The notes beneath the pieces are model-generated. The model was not told the origin of the DNA and made no database searches. It saw only the letters and a program-made list of their open reading frames with translations. Below, piece by piece: positions 48,301 to 61,500 of a stretch of 64,000 bases of DNA (position 1 is the first letter of the stretch; every line of letters starts with the position of its first letter). The position numbers were made by a program, and so were the translations under genes. Source of the stretch: Mansonella perstans (Eukaryota > Nematoda > Chromadorea > Rhabditida > Onchocercidae); assembly GCA_037074765.1 (NCBI GenBank), contig JBAMDO010000155.1:1-64000 (forward strand). The letters are read 5' to 3'.

Positions 48301-49028
48301 GCTTGATTTATGCTTCGTAAATCTGATGACTTAACCTATATGATTACCAAAAACCGTGCTTTATTTACCATGATTTTGTAACAAAGTTTTCTGTTAAAAA
48401 ATTTTCCGTGAACTCTAATAAGCAATTATCTTTATCATTGGAAGAAATAGTATATTTTTTGGCGACTTCCATCCATCTGAACTTGTCTAGAAACTCAAAC
48501 ATTTACGAAATACATGTTTATTTGAGCTAGTTATGTGTTATTTTTCTAATTTGGGTGCAGAAGAATCGGAACGTAGTGTCATTAAGCAGCTTCTTTCGTT
48601 TTGTTTTGTTCCTTTCTAACAGTTCGTATAATAATTAGGGTTTTTAAGACATCTGTTTTTTGTTATGATGTGGTCGGGTTACATTTACATGTCATAATTT
48701 CTGAAATCGAGTCATTATACGGCTTATATTATTGTCAGATGGCTGATGAAATCATAGGAATAGCTTCAATTGTGCAGGTGCTTATTGACTAACATTTTCA
48801 GCTGTACTTCCGTATATTCAAACAAAGCATTATAATCGGACTCGACGACTAATGATTGTGATAACATCACTTTCCACCGCCCTTGGTTTATTCGTCGTTC
48901 TATTGTCTGTGTTTTATTGGCCATCCAGTTTCAGTTGCTTATTTTGCGAGTATTTCAACTGCATACCCTATACCGATCATTTCTGTGATAATCAAGGATT
49001 ACGATTAAAGAATTGGTTACCAATATGA
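39366..49028 (+). CDS. iRhom (inactive rhomboid, RHBDF family)
   Basis: iRhoms are ER/Golgi pseudoproteases that control trafficking of ADAM17-type sheddases and EGF ligands. Twenty-three exons join in phase: 39366-39533, 39799-39872, 40137-40261, 40638-40732, 40923-41044, 41396-41535, 41939-42054, 42163-42319, 42951-43033, 43275-43370, 44252-44302, 44386-44472, 44751-44899, 45029-45215, 45653-45814, 46385-46473, 46567-46630, 46800-46970, 47418-47518, 47609-47756, 47903-47973, 48153-48292 and 48802-49028, giving 940 aa. A long Ser-rich cytosolic N-terminus has [15 protein letters not shown]1 is at about residue 491-512, followed by the Cys-rich luminal iRhom homology domain ([24 protein letters not shown]). 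The rhomboid core has [18 protein letters not shown] at 798-806 and DNWAHLFGF. The catalytic GxSG is GPAG, so the nucleophile Ser is lost while His853 remains, as in the family. The N-terminal exons are the least certain. Confidence 0.93.
41139..41220. repeat. TATAGGCTATG/TATG low-complexity repeat in iRhom intron 5
   Basis: Short overlapping direct and inverted copies of TATAGGCTATG, TATACCTATG and TATGTATA form an alternating purine-pyrimidine tract. It is intronic and simple-sequence in origin. Confidence 0.7.
42264..42320 (+). repeat. 18-21-bp coding mini-repeat with three possible splice donors (iRhom exon 8)
   Basis: The block TTCTGGTTC(TGA)ACGAGGTA occurs three times in tandem at the end of exon 8. 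Each copy ends in CGAG|GTAC or CGAG|GTAT. Donors at 42281, 42299 and 42320 all leave the exon in phase 1, so each would join exon 9 in frame and vary the protein by Gly-Thr-Ser-Gly-Ser-type units of 6 or 7 residues. Confidence 0.75.
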
Positions 49029-50973
49029 TTTCCTTTTATCCAGTTTATAACATATTTTTGCTTTTGATCAGTTTGTCAAATTTATTTCCATAATTGCTAT
49101 TTGACAGCTTTCTTCTTTATTGGTTGTAATGATTCATTTTGCAAAAAGCTTCAATTTTTGCGGGGCCTTTTTAACTTCAAATTTACGAGAAAGAATTGCA
49201 GTCATACAATTGTTTTTTTGCTGTTTTATTTTTCAAGCCTTCAAATTAATACACGTTTTTCACTTTTCTCATTGTATAAGCGGCGTATTTTAGCTCAGTT
49301 TTTATGATTTAGTATTATTCCGAAAAGCTATCTTTTCATAAGCTTGTTAAACAGTACTTTTTTTTTTTACATTTCGTCTTCCGATATTTGATTACTTTTG
49401 ATTACGATTTATCTTTGCTTTGTGGTCTTATTTATTTCAAAAATTGAATCGTGTCTTTTTTTATTTCCCCATATCTTTGCAATATTTTATTTCAGGACTT
49501 TAACATTCTTTAATTTTTATTAACTTATCCGTTCAATTGAGGATTCATTATTGTATCATTTATATGTAACAAGACTATTTGATTTGTCTGCATTTTTGGT
49601 TTCTAATACTTATCCAGTGATATAATTATTTATCTTTTTATCTCACAGATAATTTTTTCTTTCAAGTGAACACACTTTACAAGCGATATATATATTTGTT
49701 AATTGGATTGCTTTTTTGTTTTTTGTTTAATTTAATATTGAAGTATGATTAAAGTTGATATTGCTACCGGAAATACTTTTTTTTGAATATTTGGGTAAGT
49801 TTTCGTACAGCCAAAAAAGTATCTTATAAATGATAATTCATTTTTAAATGGCAAAATTTGTTCCTAGGGCACAAATCATAAATTTATTCAAGTGGTAAAA
49901 ACGGTTTGTATTATATTTTTAGATTGACCTTGTTGTTTATATTTATTGCTAACGCTTTTTAGTAAGTTGTTTATTGAATTCACCTATCAATTATTATTAG
50001 ATTCGGTAAAATTTGACTTGAAAGTAACTATTTTGAGGTGCTTTGATAAGTGTTAGCAAAGAATAAAAATAATTTTCAGTTAATCCTTTAATCTTGCGAA
50101 AAAGTATTTCATCAAAATCAAGCAAATCTACGGAAGCATTCAGTGGTTTAAATTCATTTGTAATTCACTACGCGTTATATCGTGGTTTTCAATTTTTCTA
50201 AAACTTTGAAATTATCGGCTGGCAATTCAGATGAATCGATATCTAGATCTCAGGTGTGTGCAAGTGTATCTAAATAATGAATATCTCCAAAGTAGACTGT
50301 GAAATAGTTATGATTGATCAGTTTTAGATGATGTGTAATGAACTGATAGCTAATACAGCTGATATTAATCTCAAGACGATTCAAATATCATCGCTATTAT
50401 GTTTACAAGAGAATTGTTTAATCTTAGTAATTATATCGAAATCGAAATTAAATAACTCACAGGACTATTTATGATTTTTCATAATTCCACGTCATTTCAT
50501 CAATGTAGTTAATTACTTCTGTCAATCTTCTGTACTAATTACCCGTCAGATTATTTTCAATTAATCGCTCGTTGAAATCGATCTGTTTTTGTATAATTTT
50601 CGAAAGCCATTAATGCTTCGGTCATTGCAAATTATAAGTGTAACTGACCATTGTCTATAAATATTATTTTCAGTTCTAAATGTTGGAAAAGATTGTAATC
50701 CTATCCGATTTTAATATTTATTAAAAACTTAAGAATCCTACCTCGTAGTTTTTGCATACGGTTTGATATTAAAGTTTCTTAATGTATACCGAGAACTTCC
50801 CTTGGAAATACTTCTCATTAAAACTAGAAATGCATTGGGCAGCGTTACCACTTCCAGCTTTAAAGGTCCATTTCGGCTTTTGCTTCATCTTCTTCTCTTC
50901 CAGCGCATGTGTCCATCATTCACCGATACTCTGGAGACCTTATTCTTTCTATTTTACGCTGTTCTTCCTCTCC

Positions 50974-51396
50974 CTAAACTTTCATTTCTCTCTGGTCCTT
51001 CGGGAATCTCCAACCTCTATCATTGTTCGTTCCTATTTCATCTCTTTTTGTCTCTTTAAAATGCGTAGAGTGGGTTTGTGCAGGGGTGATTGTGCTTCTA
51101 ATGGTAGTGATGGTCAGTGGTCGTGGGTATTGGTGATTGCTCGTGGTTGTTGTGTTATGTTGCTTAAGCGTCTGCATTTTGGTCCAAATAACCGAAAAGA
51201 ATCCATCTCTGCTCTCTTCTTCCTGTTTTGTAAGCACGAGTTCACGATGTTTATTGACCTCAAAGTAATTATCATCGATTATTATATCCCTTTTGGGGAA
51301 TTTTTTGTTATTGTCATTCACATTTGCACTGATTGTTCCATTCTTTCCTATATCGAAGGCCTCACAAAAGTCAGTTTGTAATGCCTGTTTTTTTTT
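50974..51396 (-). other. Opposed open frames, possible unassigned exon
   Basis: On the minus strand the frame is open from about 51396 to 50974, reading through AFDIGKNGTISANVNDNNKK, then RDIIIDDNYFEVNKHRELVL, then a Thr/His/Pro-rich stretch. A CAG at the upstream edge could be an acceptor, but it follows an A-run rather than pyrimidines. A 199-codon plus-strand frame (50782-51381) overlaps it and is Phe/Ser/Leu-rich, typical of the antisense of a real frame. I cannot assign a function, and neither is supported by homology. Confidence 0.2.
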
Positions 51397-52616
51397 TTTT
51401 TTTTTTCACTCTATGATTCCTTCATCTCTTCTCCGTTTCGAAGCTTTTAAGTTATACTAGTTGTATAGCTTTTGTATAGCTGTAATATAGCTTTAGTTCA
51501 CAACATTTTGTTGTTTCTTGTCGTGATTGTTATTTCTCTTACTAACACTGAAAAAGTAAATTACCATTTGTTTTCAACTAATGTTGAATGTTTTTTCCTT
51601 CAACTCACCGACTTTCTTTCCTTAGAAATCTCTCAATAAATTTCTTCAAAACCAAATTTTTTTATTAACTTTTTTTATAAGGAGAATGTCCATAGTTCTG
51701 AAATTTATTTTTCTTTATTATGACAGATGCTGTCATAATATTTATACAAATTTTAATTTCCTTGAAAATCAATTCAAATCGGTTCGAAATCAACATTATC
51801 TTTAGAGATTTAATACTTTATTTTCACGCTTTTTTTTTGTTGCTCAAATAATTTTGAAAATTAAATAATTTGTTTTGAAATTATGAGATGCAATATGTTT
51901 AACATACCGCATCTTTTAAATGTAGTTTAAATATGATCGCATACATTTGTTTGTTTTAATTTCGGAATATAAAATTCATGTATTTTCATGAAATGTGAAA
52001 TTCATAATTCATAAATTGCTTTCATGAAAAGTTTTTCTGAACTCCTAACAAAATATATTTTTATCTGACAGTCGAGTTAGCATTCTGGGAATGCCAACTT
52101 ACTAATTAATTCTTCGAAAAATAGCAATCACTGACTAGTGTAACATAGATACAATCATCCGTTTGATACTAAGTTCTCCATGGTTAGCAAAAATTTTATT
52201 CAGCATTGTTGGAATTGTAAATTATTAGTTTTATGCAGTATTACTGTAGTTAATATCTGATTTTTCTGCGTTTGATTGGAATAGTTTCACGGAGAATAGA
52301 AAATTGAAAAAAGGATTTTGAAACAGATTAAACAGACGAAAAAACGTGTGGTTGATGCAAAAAGGGAACTATTAATAAAGGACGTATTGTGGTGCGTTCA
52401 TTCACTTAATTTAAAATCCCTCAAAAGATCTTACTGCATACAATTCTATTCGTTGAATTTACCATATTTCAATTTTATTCTTTTCCAGTTATTTTGTCTC
52501 TCTTCTCCTATTCAACATTAGGATAGTGCTGAGTGTTCATTTATTATAAAATGTAATTTGATATTTTTGCTTTTAATATTCTAATGTTTTGCATTTTTCT
52601 TGAACTAGCCAAGTTA

Positions 52617-52666
52617 TTTTCAAAATCATATGTCTTATATAGCTATAAGACATACGATTTTGAAAA
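52617..52666. repeat. Near-perfect inverted repeat, 23-bp arms, 4-nt loop
   Basis: Arms at 52617-52639 and 52644-52666 are reverse complements at 22 of 23 positions, the exception being an A/G difference that leaves G-T pairing on one strand. The loop is TAGC. No coding context surrounds it. It could extrude as a cruciform, be a tiny foldback element, or be transcribed as a hairpin RNA. Confidence 0.9.
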
Positions 52667-55600
52667 AAAAATCAGGGGATTCCTGATCACTTCGGATAAT
52701 ATTATATTAGTCATTCAGATATCCGTGCCTCTTGCATTTTCAATTCTGAGTAATAAGAAATTCTGAATAAAATAAAGAAGCCAATAATCAGAAATCAGTA
52801 ACTCAACAGAAAATTTCTCAGTAGCTTAGTTCTCAATTGTTCCTATTAAAATTTGAATTTCTATTAATAATTTGCATATGTACTTTCTGTTTTTTGCAGT
52901 TGTATTACTGACTTATTTAATAATTGTTCTAAATTTTTTGCTAATTTCCTTTGAATGTACAATTTTGATTTCTGAAGCTCTTTCTTTCAAATTACATTTT
53001 TATTTTTGACTCTTATCACTACTACTTTACAAATGGCTGATTTTTTGACAACATTTTCATGTAAGGATTATCATAAGGAATATTGCTGAGAATCTTTCCT
53101 AAATGTGTTCTTGATGTAGTAAGTCAGTTATGCACACCTAGTATACTAAAATAATAAATATATGCACATGGATACGGCGTAAAATATAAGATGATTCAAA
53201 TCTGGTTTTCTTTCCGTTTAAAACGAATAATTATCGTAAGCACTTAAGTGAATGTTGATAACATTTAATATTAAATAAACTTATTGGCTTTTAGCCTGTT
53301 CTTTTTCTGTTTAAATTCATTTCTTTCTTTGGAAACTGGAAATATAGCTAAGAAAAGGAAGGAAAACATATGAACTGATACAATCCTCGTTTACATTAAT
53401 CTCTATTCACTGATGTTTTCTTCATTCAACTGTTCTAAAATATGGAATGATTCTTTTTCTTAATCGCATGATAATTTCATATTTTGGTCACGTTTTCACG
53501 AGAATCAGATTAAAGTTGCTAGAATCTTCATAAGTTACTAAATTTTGATTATTCTTCAACTCCAGATTTGTAGTGCATAGTTTGTTTTAATTACTTTTAC
53601 TATGATATTTCATTTCTCAAGTAACAATTATTCCATGTTTTATGGTTTCAGCGCACTATTTATTTAACTTTGATAAGGTCTGGTTATGTTAATTTAAGTC
53701 ATAGTTAGCATTAATTTGTACTTATTGAAGCAATAAAGCTGCAGGTTTCTTCAATTGATAGATCCGTTTATACTACACAGATATTTCCACTAATTTACGA
53801 GTACTTAGCAAGTAGTTGTATCGTAAGATTGTTGATTTTATCTCAACTGGTATATTTTTGGAAGCTAGATTTTTTCAACTAAAAAGAATTGGGACAATTT
53901 CAGCTAAAAATTCAAATGTCGTTTATAAATTCCTATTAAATCAAACTATAATCTACATTTGACATTATTTATTATTATAGTGAAGCATATTTATTGTCGC
54001 TGTTTTCGCTCTCTGCATTCGATGCTCACATTATCTTCGTAACGATTAGTATTTATTTTTTTTCAGACAAAATAATTGCATAAAGAAGGTGCAAGTAGTT
54101 TTCTTCTTTAAGGTGAAATCAAGTCCTAAAACTTTAAGTGCATTCCTCAACAATTGAATATTGCTGACGTTTTTATAATTGTCTTGTGGAAGATTTCATA
54201 TTTGGCAGAATTTCTCCTACAACATTAGATTGAATTTAGTTTTTAACACATAGCATTAGGTATTTTCAAGGAATAAAAATAATCATTCTTTATCTTCCAT
54301 TGGTATCATTTTGATTATTCTAAACTTCAGTTATTTCATAAAACCCTTTAAAAATTTGGTATCAATCATTATTCTCATTTGGTTTAAATGAATGTCCTGA
54401 AAACACTAATACAAATGAGGAAGGAAATATGTAGCGATTAATAATGTTTGTATAAGCAAGTTTCGTCGAAGTTCAAGAGATAAATTTTTTGGACAGATGC
54501 TAGATAGGTTGTTGAGCGATGAATTATAAGGAGTAATGATAGTTACGGTAGAAATGTGGTTTGAAATTCGGCAGACTTTTAGAAATCGGAGGCATACTAG
54601 TTATAGAGCAAGTTGATCTCATGGAGCATTCTGGTTTCATTTACGGAACAGAGATGAGGATAGAAAGGTATTGTTGAAGTTATCCAGGTGCATCTGCCAT
54701 GCTTTTTTTTTATTTTATGTGCTCTTTTTTCATCATTTTTCCATATTTTACGCAGTTGATAATTTTGTGAGTCAACATTTGGAATCGGTATATAGAAATC
54801 TTGCTAAATCTACTGAAATCCCGAAGGAAAAGAATTTTCCATTTATCACTTTTATTTTTGTTCATTACTAGTTAATTTAAAAATTTTAAGTCCAAAACGC
54901 ACTGGACAGAATTTCTTCCTCATCTAATTTGTTTTTAACCTTACCTTATTTTGTTTTGGAATTAACATCTGATAAATTTGAGGATTTTTAGCATAAAATT
55001 TCTTTTTTCCTTGCTTTTATCATTTCTTTGGATGCAACTGTGATTTTTCAAACTGACCATGATTTTTTGCTTGCTGCTTCTAAAGGAAGAAGTAGCATTG
55101 GCTTTTAAATATTGTCAAGTCAAAATCCTTTTGATATTGAAATAAAATTTTCATTTAGAATTTATTTGAACGCAGTTTTTAAATTGCAAAAAACTGATCA
55201 TATTTCTGTGCTATTTCACGCAGAAATTGTATGAAAAGTTATTTTCCTATTTAAAAGATAGGTAGGAGGAAGGATTTTTTTTCTTTCGCATCACATATTT
55301 TTTTTCTGAATTTTAAATCTTGAACATTTGGCTGAGTAGTTTTAATGTAACTTTTATAACTTGACTGGATACGATATCTCAATTGTCATTTATCTTGTAA
55401 TCTATGACGTTAAACATAAAATTCTGAAATTAGACAAGAAAAGAAGAGGAGAATTTTGAAAAATTGTCATTGCTAATATCTCAAAAGTAGTTCATAAAGA
55501 ATAATTTGGCTGTTGTATTTAGAGAGCAGAGAAATTTAGATTTAGTACTTTTTCTTAAATTGAGATCAGATTTATTCTACACTTACAGATTTTTAAAATG

Positions 55601-56683
55601 CACTTTTCCGGAGTAGTAAAGATGAAGTTCTTTGTCGATTTTTTCTTTTCATTTTTTCCCATGAAATTAAATAAATGCCAATGCGAAAGTAAAGGAGAGA
55701 GCATAAGCAAACAATGTAACAGAGAAAGCAGAAATATATGGGAAAAATGTGAGTGCTTTACGATTCGATGAAAATTTGTCAAAAAAAAAAGTTGAGTTTC
55801 AGACTGACTTCAAAGTTGATTGTATAATATATATGTATATAAAAAATTGGAGTACTTTTTTGTTCACATAAATCTTCTTTTTGTTTTTCTGATTTCTTTT
55901 TCTCTCTCTTTCTGTAATTTTTTTTTTAACATAGATTAGCTTAGTGAAGGTGCAGAGGCTTGCTGAACGAAAGAAATCTTTTGTAAGCTTTAGAAGGCAT
56001 CAAAATTGCTAGCGAGACTTATGGGTACTATGAGTTTCGGTGATTAGCCTACCCTACAACTCTCATACATTCTAAATGCTCCATCATGCAATTCTAGACT
56101 GGACCAAATTGTCGATAAATTTTAGTCTCATGCTGTTTCATCAAACCCGTTCCAAGAGGTGCCTGTCCCTTCTCTTCCTTCCTCTTATGCTAGGCTGGCG
56201 TTCGAATAGAAATAAATTGAACTAAAGATGTGAATATTTTGCACGATTTTTATGATTGTCATTACAAAAAATTCTTCGAAATTTCTATATGATTTAATCG
56301 TCCAATTGTTGTGCATTGCCAGTATTTTTTTAATTAGTCAAGTTTTTAAACATAATAGAATATGGAAATCAGGTTTGTTACGGTTGAATGATTTTACAAT
56401 CAATCAGAGTCTAATCAACACAACATTAAAACTATCCAACGCATGATTACACTTTTCTTTCTTCCTATCGTATTTCCATGGATGCCTTCAGGAGTATGTA
56501 TTGTTCATAATAAATGGCTAGCAATGGCAGTGATACGAAAAGGGTCCCAATCAAATGGCAAAGTAAAAAGGTTAATGTTTGGGATTCATTGTATTTCTTT
56601 TTTACACTTACATTTTTTTTCTTTTTTGTTTGCAAGTAATTGCTTGTTGATATATAGTGAAAAATATGACTGAAAAAAAAAGA

Positions 56684-56764
56684 TCCTAAGGATAATGACT
56701 CAAACTGGACATGATGAGAAAGTTCTAAGGATAGTGACTCGAAAACTGGATATGATAGAAAAGT
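56684..56764. repeat. Diverged 40-bp tandem duplication
   Basis: Two adjacent copies (56684-56723 and 56724-56764) share CTAAGGATA, GTGACTC/ATGACTC, AACTGGA and ATGAT...GAAAAGT in the same order. Non-coding. Confidence 0.75.
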
Positions 56765-58951
56765 GAAAAATGAAATTTAAAAGTAAACGATTTTTTTTTT
56801 TACAATTTTATAAGTTAAAGTAAGATTAAATTTAGAAGAAAGGGTGGGACGGTAAGAAAGGTGTAGAACAGGTGGATGTTTCACCTAAGTCAGATAGCAT
56901 TATGTTATCGAGCACTGTTGGCAGTTCATGATTCCTGTCGTCGGTTGATGTTTCTATTTATCATGGTGATACTTAAATGCCTCTATTATCCATCCAGCTC
57001 AACATTCCAACAACACTTATATTGTTTTATTGCTGTATTTCTCGTCTGTTTTCTGGAATTTTTATTTTACTTTTCCAAATTACGATTAAAAATTAATATT
57101 TTTAATGTTTTTCTTTTCCTTTCTCTACTAGCAATCGTTTATTTGATATTTCATTGGTCTTTAAACTATAGTTTTGCACACATGAACAGTTGTAACATGA
57201 AATTCACATAAAGCTTATCTTCTTTCTTCCTTCCCTGAAAAGAATTTGGTAATTCTTCGAGGTTTCGGTTAAGTGATATAAAGTTTAAATAAAGTCAATT
57301 TATACCAACAACAAAGTTGCTTCTCTTTGGTATTATGAACTTTTGGCACCACTGATTGTGCAATTGTTCATGGCTCATATTTTTGAATCTGCTTGTAATT
57401 GGTGAATTTAAAACTAAATTTAATCTTTAATTCAATTTAATATAAAATCCAATAGTTTATTGTTTCAATTTCATCAAGATTTTTATTGTTTCAATTTCCA
57501 TATTATAATTTATTAAAAGCAAACTTTTGCTCGGTCATAAACTAAGTTACAATTTCCTTGATAGTGCTAGCCATATTATGAACATTAGAATATAAAATGT
57601 AGTTAATTATGAAGGAAAATGAAAAGTATTTGTTAGTGTGATATTTTTTTTGCCATTAACTGAGAGTACAATTAAATTAATAGAGATTAATGTGATTGTA
57701 AAAGCCTTGTTTACTTTTTTTCTGAAAGGCCTTATTTACCAATTATTTGAAAAACTGTAGAAGATGAATTGTTAATTGCAATACTGTGAATGAATCGAAT
57801 GGAATTAGCTCTTCATTGCAAAATTATCGAGTTTTAGAAGTCACTAACTATATTTGATATGAATAACAGAAGAATACGACACAGTGAAATGTGCTGATTG
57901 ATGCTACAACGTTGTGCGGTCACTTCGCACTTCATCCCTTTCCGCGGCATAGTCATCTCTCTTCATCATCCATCCATTCTTTGTCATTTCATTCATTACT
58001 ATAAATTTAGTAATATATGTATTTGAAGACAACATTTCCCTTTTTTTTTTTTGTACTTCTTTTGAACCTTACATTAGTCCAATTGCTGCCCAAACAATTT
58101 TGAACTTTTGAATTCCATTCCAAACAATAAATCTAATAGAAACTTTGTTTCATTGTTCAATCTGATAAAAGATGATATAGCTAAAAGCAGTTTACTTTTT
58201 CTTTTCTTGTAGTGAGAAAAAAGTTTTTTTTAAAGACTACAAATTGACGTAAATTGTGAAATGTTTAATAGAGCCATATATCCTTTGTATTTTCACAAAA
58301 ACATTTGTTATTTCTATTTGGAAATTACAACGAAATTCTAAATGATTACCTTGTATAGCAAATGTATTGGCGATTGAATGAAAAAAATGATGAAGCAATC
58401 GGTCAAATTCATTTACCAATTTAATTTGTGTATGTTTCTGTTTAGATTTTGTTAAAATTGTAGAAATTTTTAGGAGTAGTTTTTTTAAGCAACATTAAGA
58501 AACCTTAATGATTGATGGGAGCTTGCATTGATCGATTATCCTCTCAATTTCTTATTTACGTCTTTCCAAAAGAATTCATCCATTCGTAATTCTTTTCAAG
58601 TTGCTTTCATTCATCAAGATTTATAAAGTGAGAATTTTTATTAAAGTTCGGAACGGACTACATTCTGACTATTTTTAATGTCTAGGAAACTATAGATGCC
58701 ATGGGAGATTGATGTCTTTTTTACTTTTTTGTTGAATCAAATTTTCTTATCATATTTTCTTATCATTTTTTGTTAACAGTGATAATTTGTTGGACATTCG
58801 TGCTGAATCAATCAATTGTCCAGCACAGACACTGTGGTATTCACTATATGACCTCACTTTCTACTTACTACGTTCATAAGACAAAGTAAAGTAGTAGATG
58901 CGTGTAATTATGGGGCAATTATAGCGTTCTGAATTATGCCATTTAAGATAA

Positions 58952-61135
58952 TTGACTATTTTGGAGCAAATCAATATATTCATTTTGAACCGAATCAAGC
59001 CACTCATTTTGGACCAAATCAGTCCACTCATTTTGGATCAAATCAATCCACTCATTTTGGACTGGACCAATCTACCAATTTTGGACCAAATCAATCCACC
59101 AATTTTGGACCAAATTAATCCACCCATTTTGGACCAAATCAATCCACCAATTTTGGACCAAATTAATCCACCCATTTTGGACCAAATCAATCTACCAATT
59201 TTGGACCAAATTAATCCACTCATTTTGGACCAAACCAATCTACCAATTTTGGACCAAATCAATCCACCAATTTTGGACCAAATCAATCCACCAATTTTGG
59301 ACCAAATTAATCCACCAATTTTGGACCAAATCAATCTACCAATTTTGGACCAAATCAATCTACCAATTTTGGACCAAATCAATCTACCAATTTTGGATCA
59401 AATCAATCCACTCATTCCACTCATTTTGGATCAAACCAATCCACTCATTTCGAACCACACTAATCCACTCATTTTGGACCAAATCAATCCACCCATTTTG
59501 GACCAAATCAATCCACCCATTTTGGACCAAACCAATCCACTCATTTTGGACCAAATCAATCCACCAATTTTGGACCAAATCAATTCACTCATTTTGGACC
59601 AAATCAAGCCATCCACTTTGGACCAAATCAATCCACCCATTTTGAACCAAATCAATCCACCCATTTTGGACCAAATCAACCCACCAATTTTGGATCAAAT
59701 CAATCCACTCATTCCACTCATTTTGGATCAAACCAATCCACTCATTTCGAACCACACTAATCCACTCATTTTGGACCAAATCAATCCACCCACTTTGGAC
59801 CAAATCAATCCACTCATTTTGGACCAAATCAATCTACCAGTTTTGGACCAAATCAATCCACCAATTTTGGACCAAATCAATCCACCAATTTTGGACCAGA
59901 TCAATCCACCCATTTTGGACCAAATCAATCCACCCATTTTGGACCAAATTAAGCCACTGATTTTGGACCAAATCAAGCTACTCATTTTGGACCAAATCAG
60001 TCCACTCATTTTGGACCAAATCAAGCCACTGATTATGGACCAAATCAAGCCACTGATTTTGGACCAAATCATTCCACTCATTTTGGACCAAATCAATCCA
60101 CTCATTTTGGACAAAATTAGTCCACTCATTTTGGACCAAATCATTCCGCTCATTCCACTCATTTCGGACCAGATCAATCCACCCATTTTGGACCAATCCA
60201 ATCCACCAATTTTGGACCAAATCAATCCACCCATTTTGGACCAAATCAATCCACCCATTTTGGACCAAATCAAGCCATTGATTTTGGACCAAATCAAGCC
60301 ATTGATTTTGGACCAGATCAAGCCACTCATTTTGGACCAAATCAATCCACTCATTCCACTTATTTTGGACCAGGTCAGTCCACTCATTTTGGACCAAATC
60401 AAGTCACTCATTTTGGATCAAATCAGTCCACTCATTTTGAACCAAATCAATCCACTTATTTTGGGCCAAATCAATCCACTCATTTTGGACCAAATTATTC
60501 CACTCATTTTAGACCAAATTAATCCATTCATTTTGGACCAAATCAATCCACTCATTCCACTCATTTTGGACCAAATCAATCCACTCATTTTGGACCAAAT
60601 CAAGCCATTGATTTTGGACCAAATCAATCCACTTATTTTGGACCAAATCAGTCCACTCATTCCACTCATTTTGGACCAAATCAATCCACTTATTTTGGAC
60701 CAAATTAATCCACTCATTTTGGACCAAATCAATCCATTCATCTTGGACCAAACCATTCCACTCATTTTGGACCAAATCAATCCACTCATTTTGGACCAAA
60801 TCAATCCACTCATTTTGGACCAAATCAATCCACTCATTTTGGACCAAATCAATCCACTCATTTGGGACCAAATCAATCCGCTTATTTTGGACCAAATCAA
60901 GCCACTCATTTTGGACCAAATTAGTCCACTCATTTTGGACCAAATCAAGCCACTCGTCTTGGACCAAATCAAGCCACTCATTTTGGACCAAATCAATCCA
61001 CTCATTTTGGACCAAATCAATCCACTTATTTTGGACCAAATCAAGCCACTCATTTTGGACCAAATCATTCCACTCATTTTGAAACAAATCAATCCACTCA
61101 TTTTGGACCAAATCGATCCACTCATTTTGGACTAA
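58952..61135 (+). other. Repeat-encoded 727-codon open frame (octapeptide NPLILDQI)
   Basis: One frame stays open through about 90 repeat units and stops at TAA 61133-61135, where GACCAA became GACTAA. It begins at a TTG with no ATG before the repeats. The only nearby ATG (58936) is in another frame, which stops at 59116-59118. Translation would need an upstream exon splicing in, and none is visible. The frame is kept open partly because the unit is 24 bp and its indels are 9 bp. I list it as an open frame rather than a gene. Confidence 0.2.
59383..59780. repeat. 297-bp higher-order duplication within the minisatellite
   Basis: A rare variant block (a TTTTGGATCAAATC unit, a 9-bp insertion, a GGATCAAACC unit, then CATTTCGAACCACACTAATC) occurs at about 59389-59475 and again at about 59686-59772. 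The diagnostic CGAACCACAC is at 59451-59460 and 59748-59757. The offset of 297 bp equals twelve 24-bp units plus one 9-bp insertion. Confidence 0.85.
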
Positions 61136-61255
61136 ATCAATCCACTCATTTTGGACCAAATCAAGCCACTCATTTTGGAAACCAAACCAGTCCACTCATT
61201 TTGGACAAAATCAATCCACTCATTTTGGACCAAATCAATCCACTCATTTTGGACA

Positions 61256-61500
61256 AAATGAATCTACTCATTTTAGATCAGATCAATCGAATCATTTTGG
61301 ACCAAATCAATCCACTCATTTTGGACGAAATGAATCTACTCATTTTGGATCAGATCAATCGAATCATTTTGGACCAAATCAATCCACTCATTTTGGACCA
61401 AATCAATCCACTCATTTTGGATCAGATCAATCGAATCATTTTGGACCAAATCAATCGAATCATTTTGGACCAAATCAATCGAATCATTTTGGACCAAATC
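61256..61500. repeat. 72-bp three-unit higher-order repeat at the array's right edge
   Basis: Units carrying AAATGAATCTACTC, AGATCAATCGAATC and the standard AATCAATCCACTC alternate in order. AATGAATCTACTC recurs 72 bp apart (near 61258 and 61330). The GATCAATCGAATC variant then continues to the end of the array, so the right edge is composed of private variants. Confidence 0.75.

Larger units (their letters stand above)
49029..58957. other. 10-kb gene-poor region downstream of iRhom
   Basis: I find no conserved exon in either direction. Composition is mostly AT-rich with T-runs. Slightly less AT-rich islands lie at about 50800-51340, 55970-56210 and 57900-57970. The open frames here (50782-51381 +, 50974-51321 -, 56443-56673 + and 56876-57211 +) have no recognisable family. 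A strong hairpin (52617-52666) and a small tandem duplication (56684-56764) are listed separately. Confidence 0.45.

Noticed and set aside
56443..57211. Two hydrophobic plus-strand frames as a membrane protein
   Set aside because: T-rich DNA yields Phe/Leu-rich frames by chance, and no consistent exon phase or family was found.
59038..61195. Minus-strand open frames (SKMSGLIW and DLVQNEWI repeats) as genes
   Set aside because: They are antisense readings of the same minisatellite, which is open in two minus frames by its base pattern alone.
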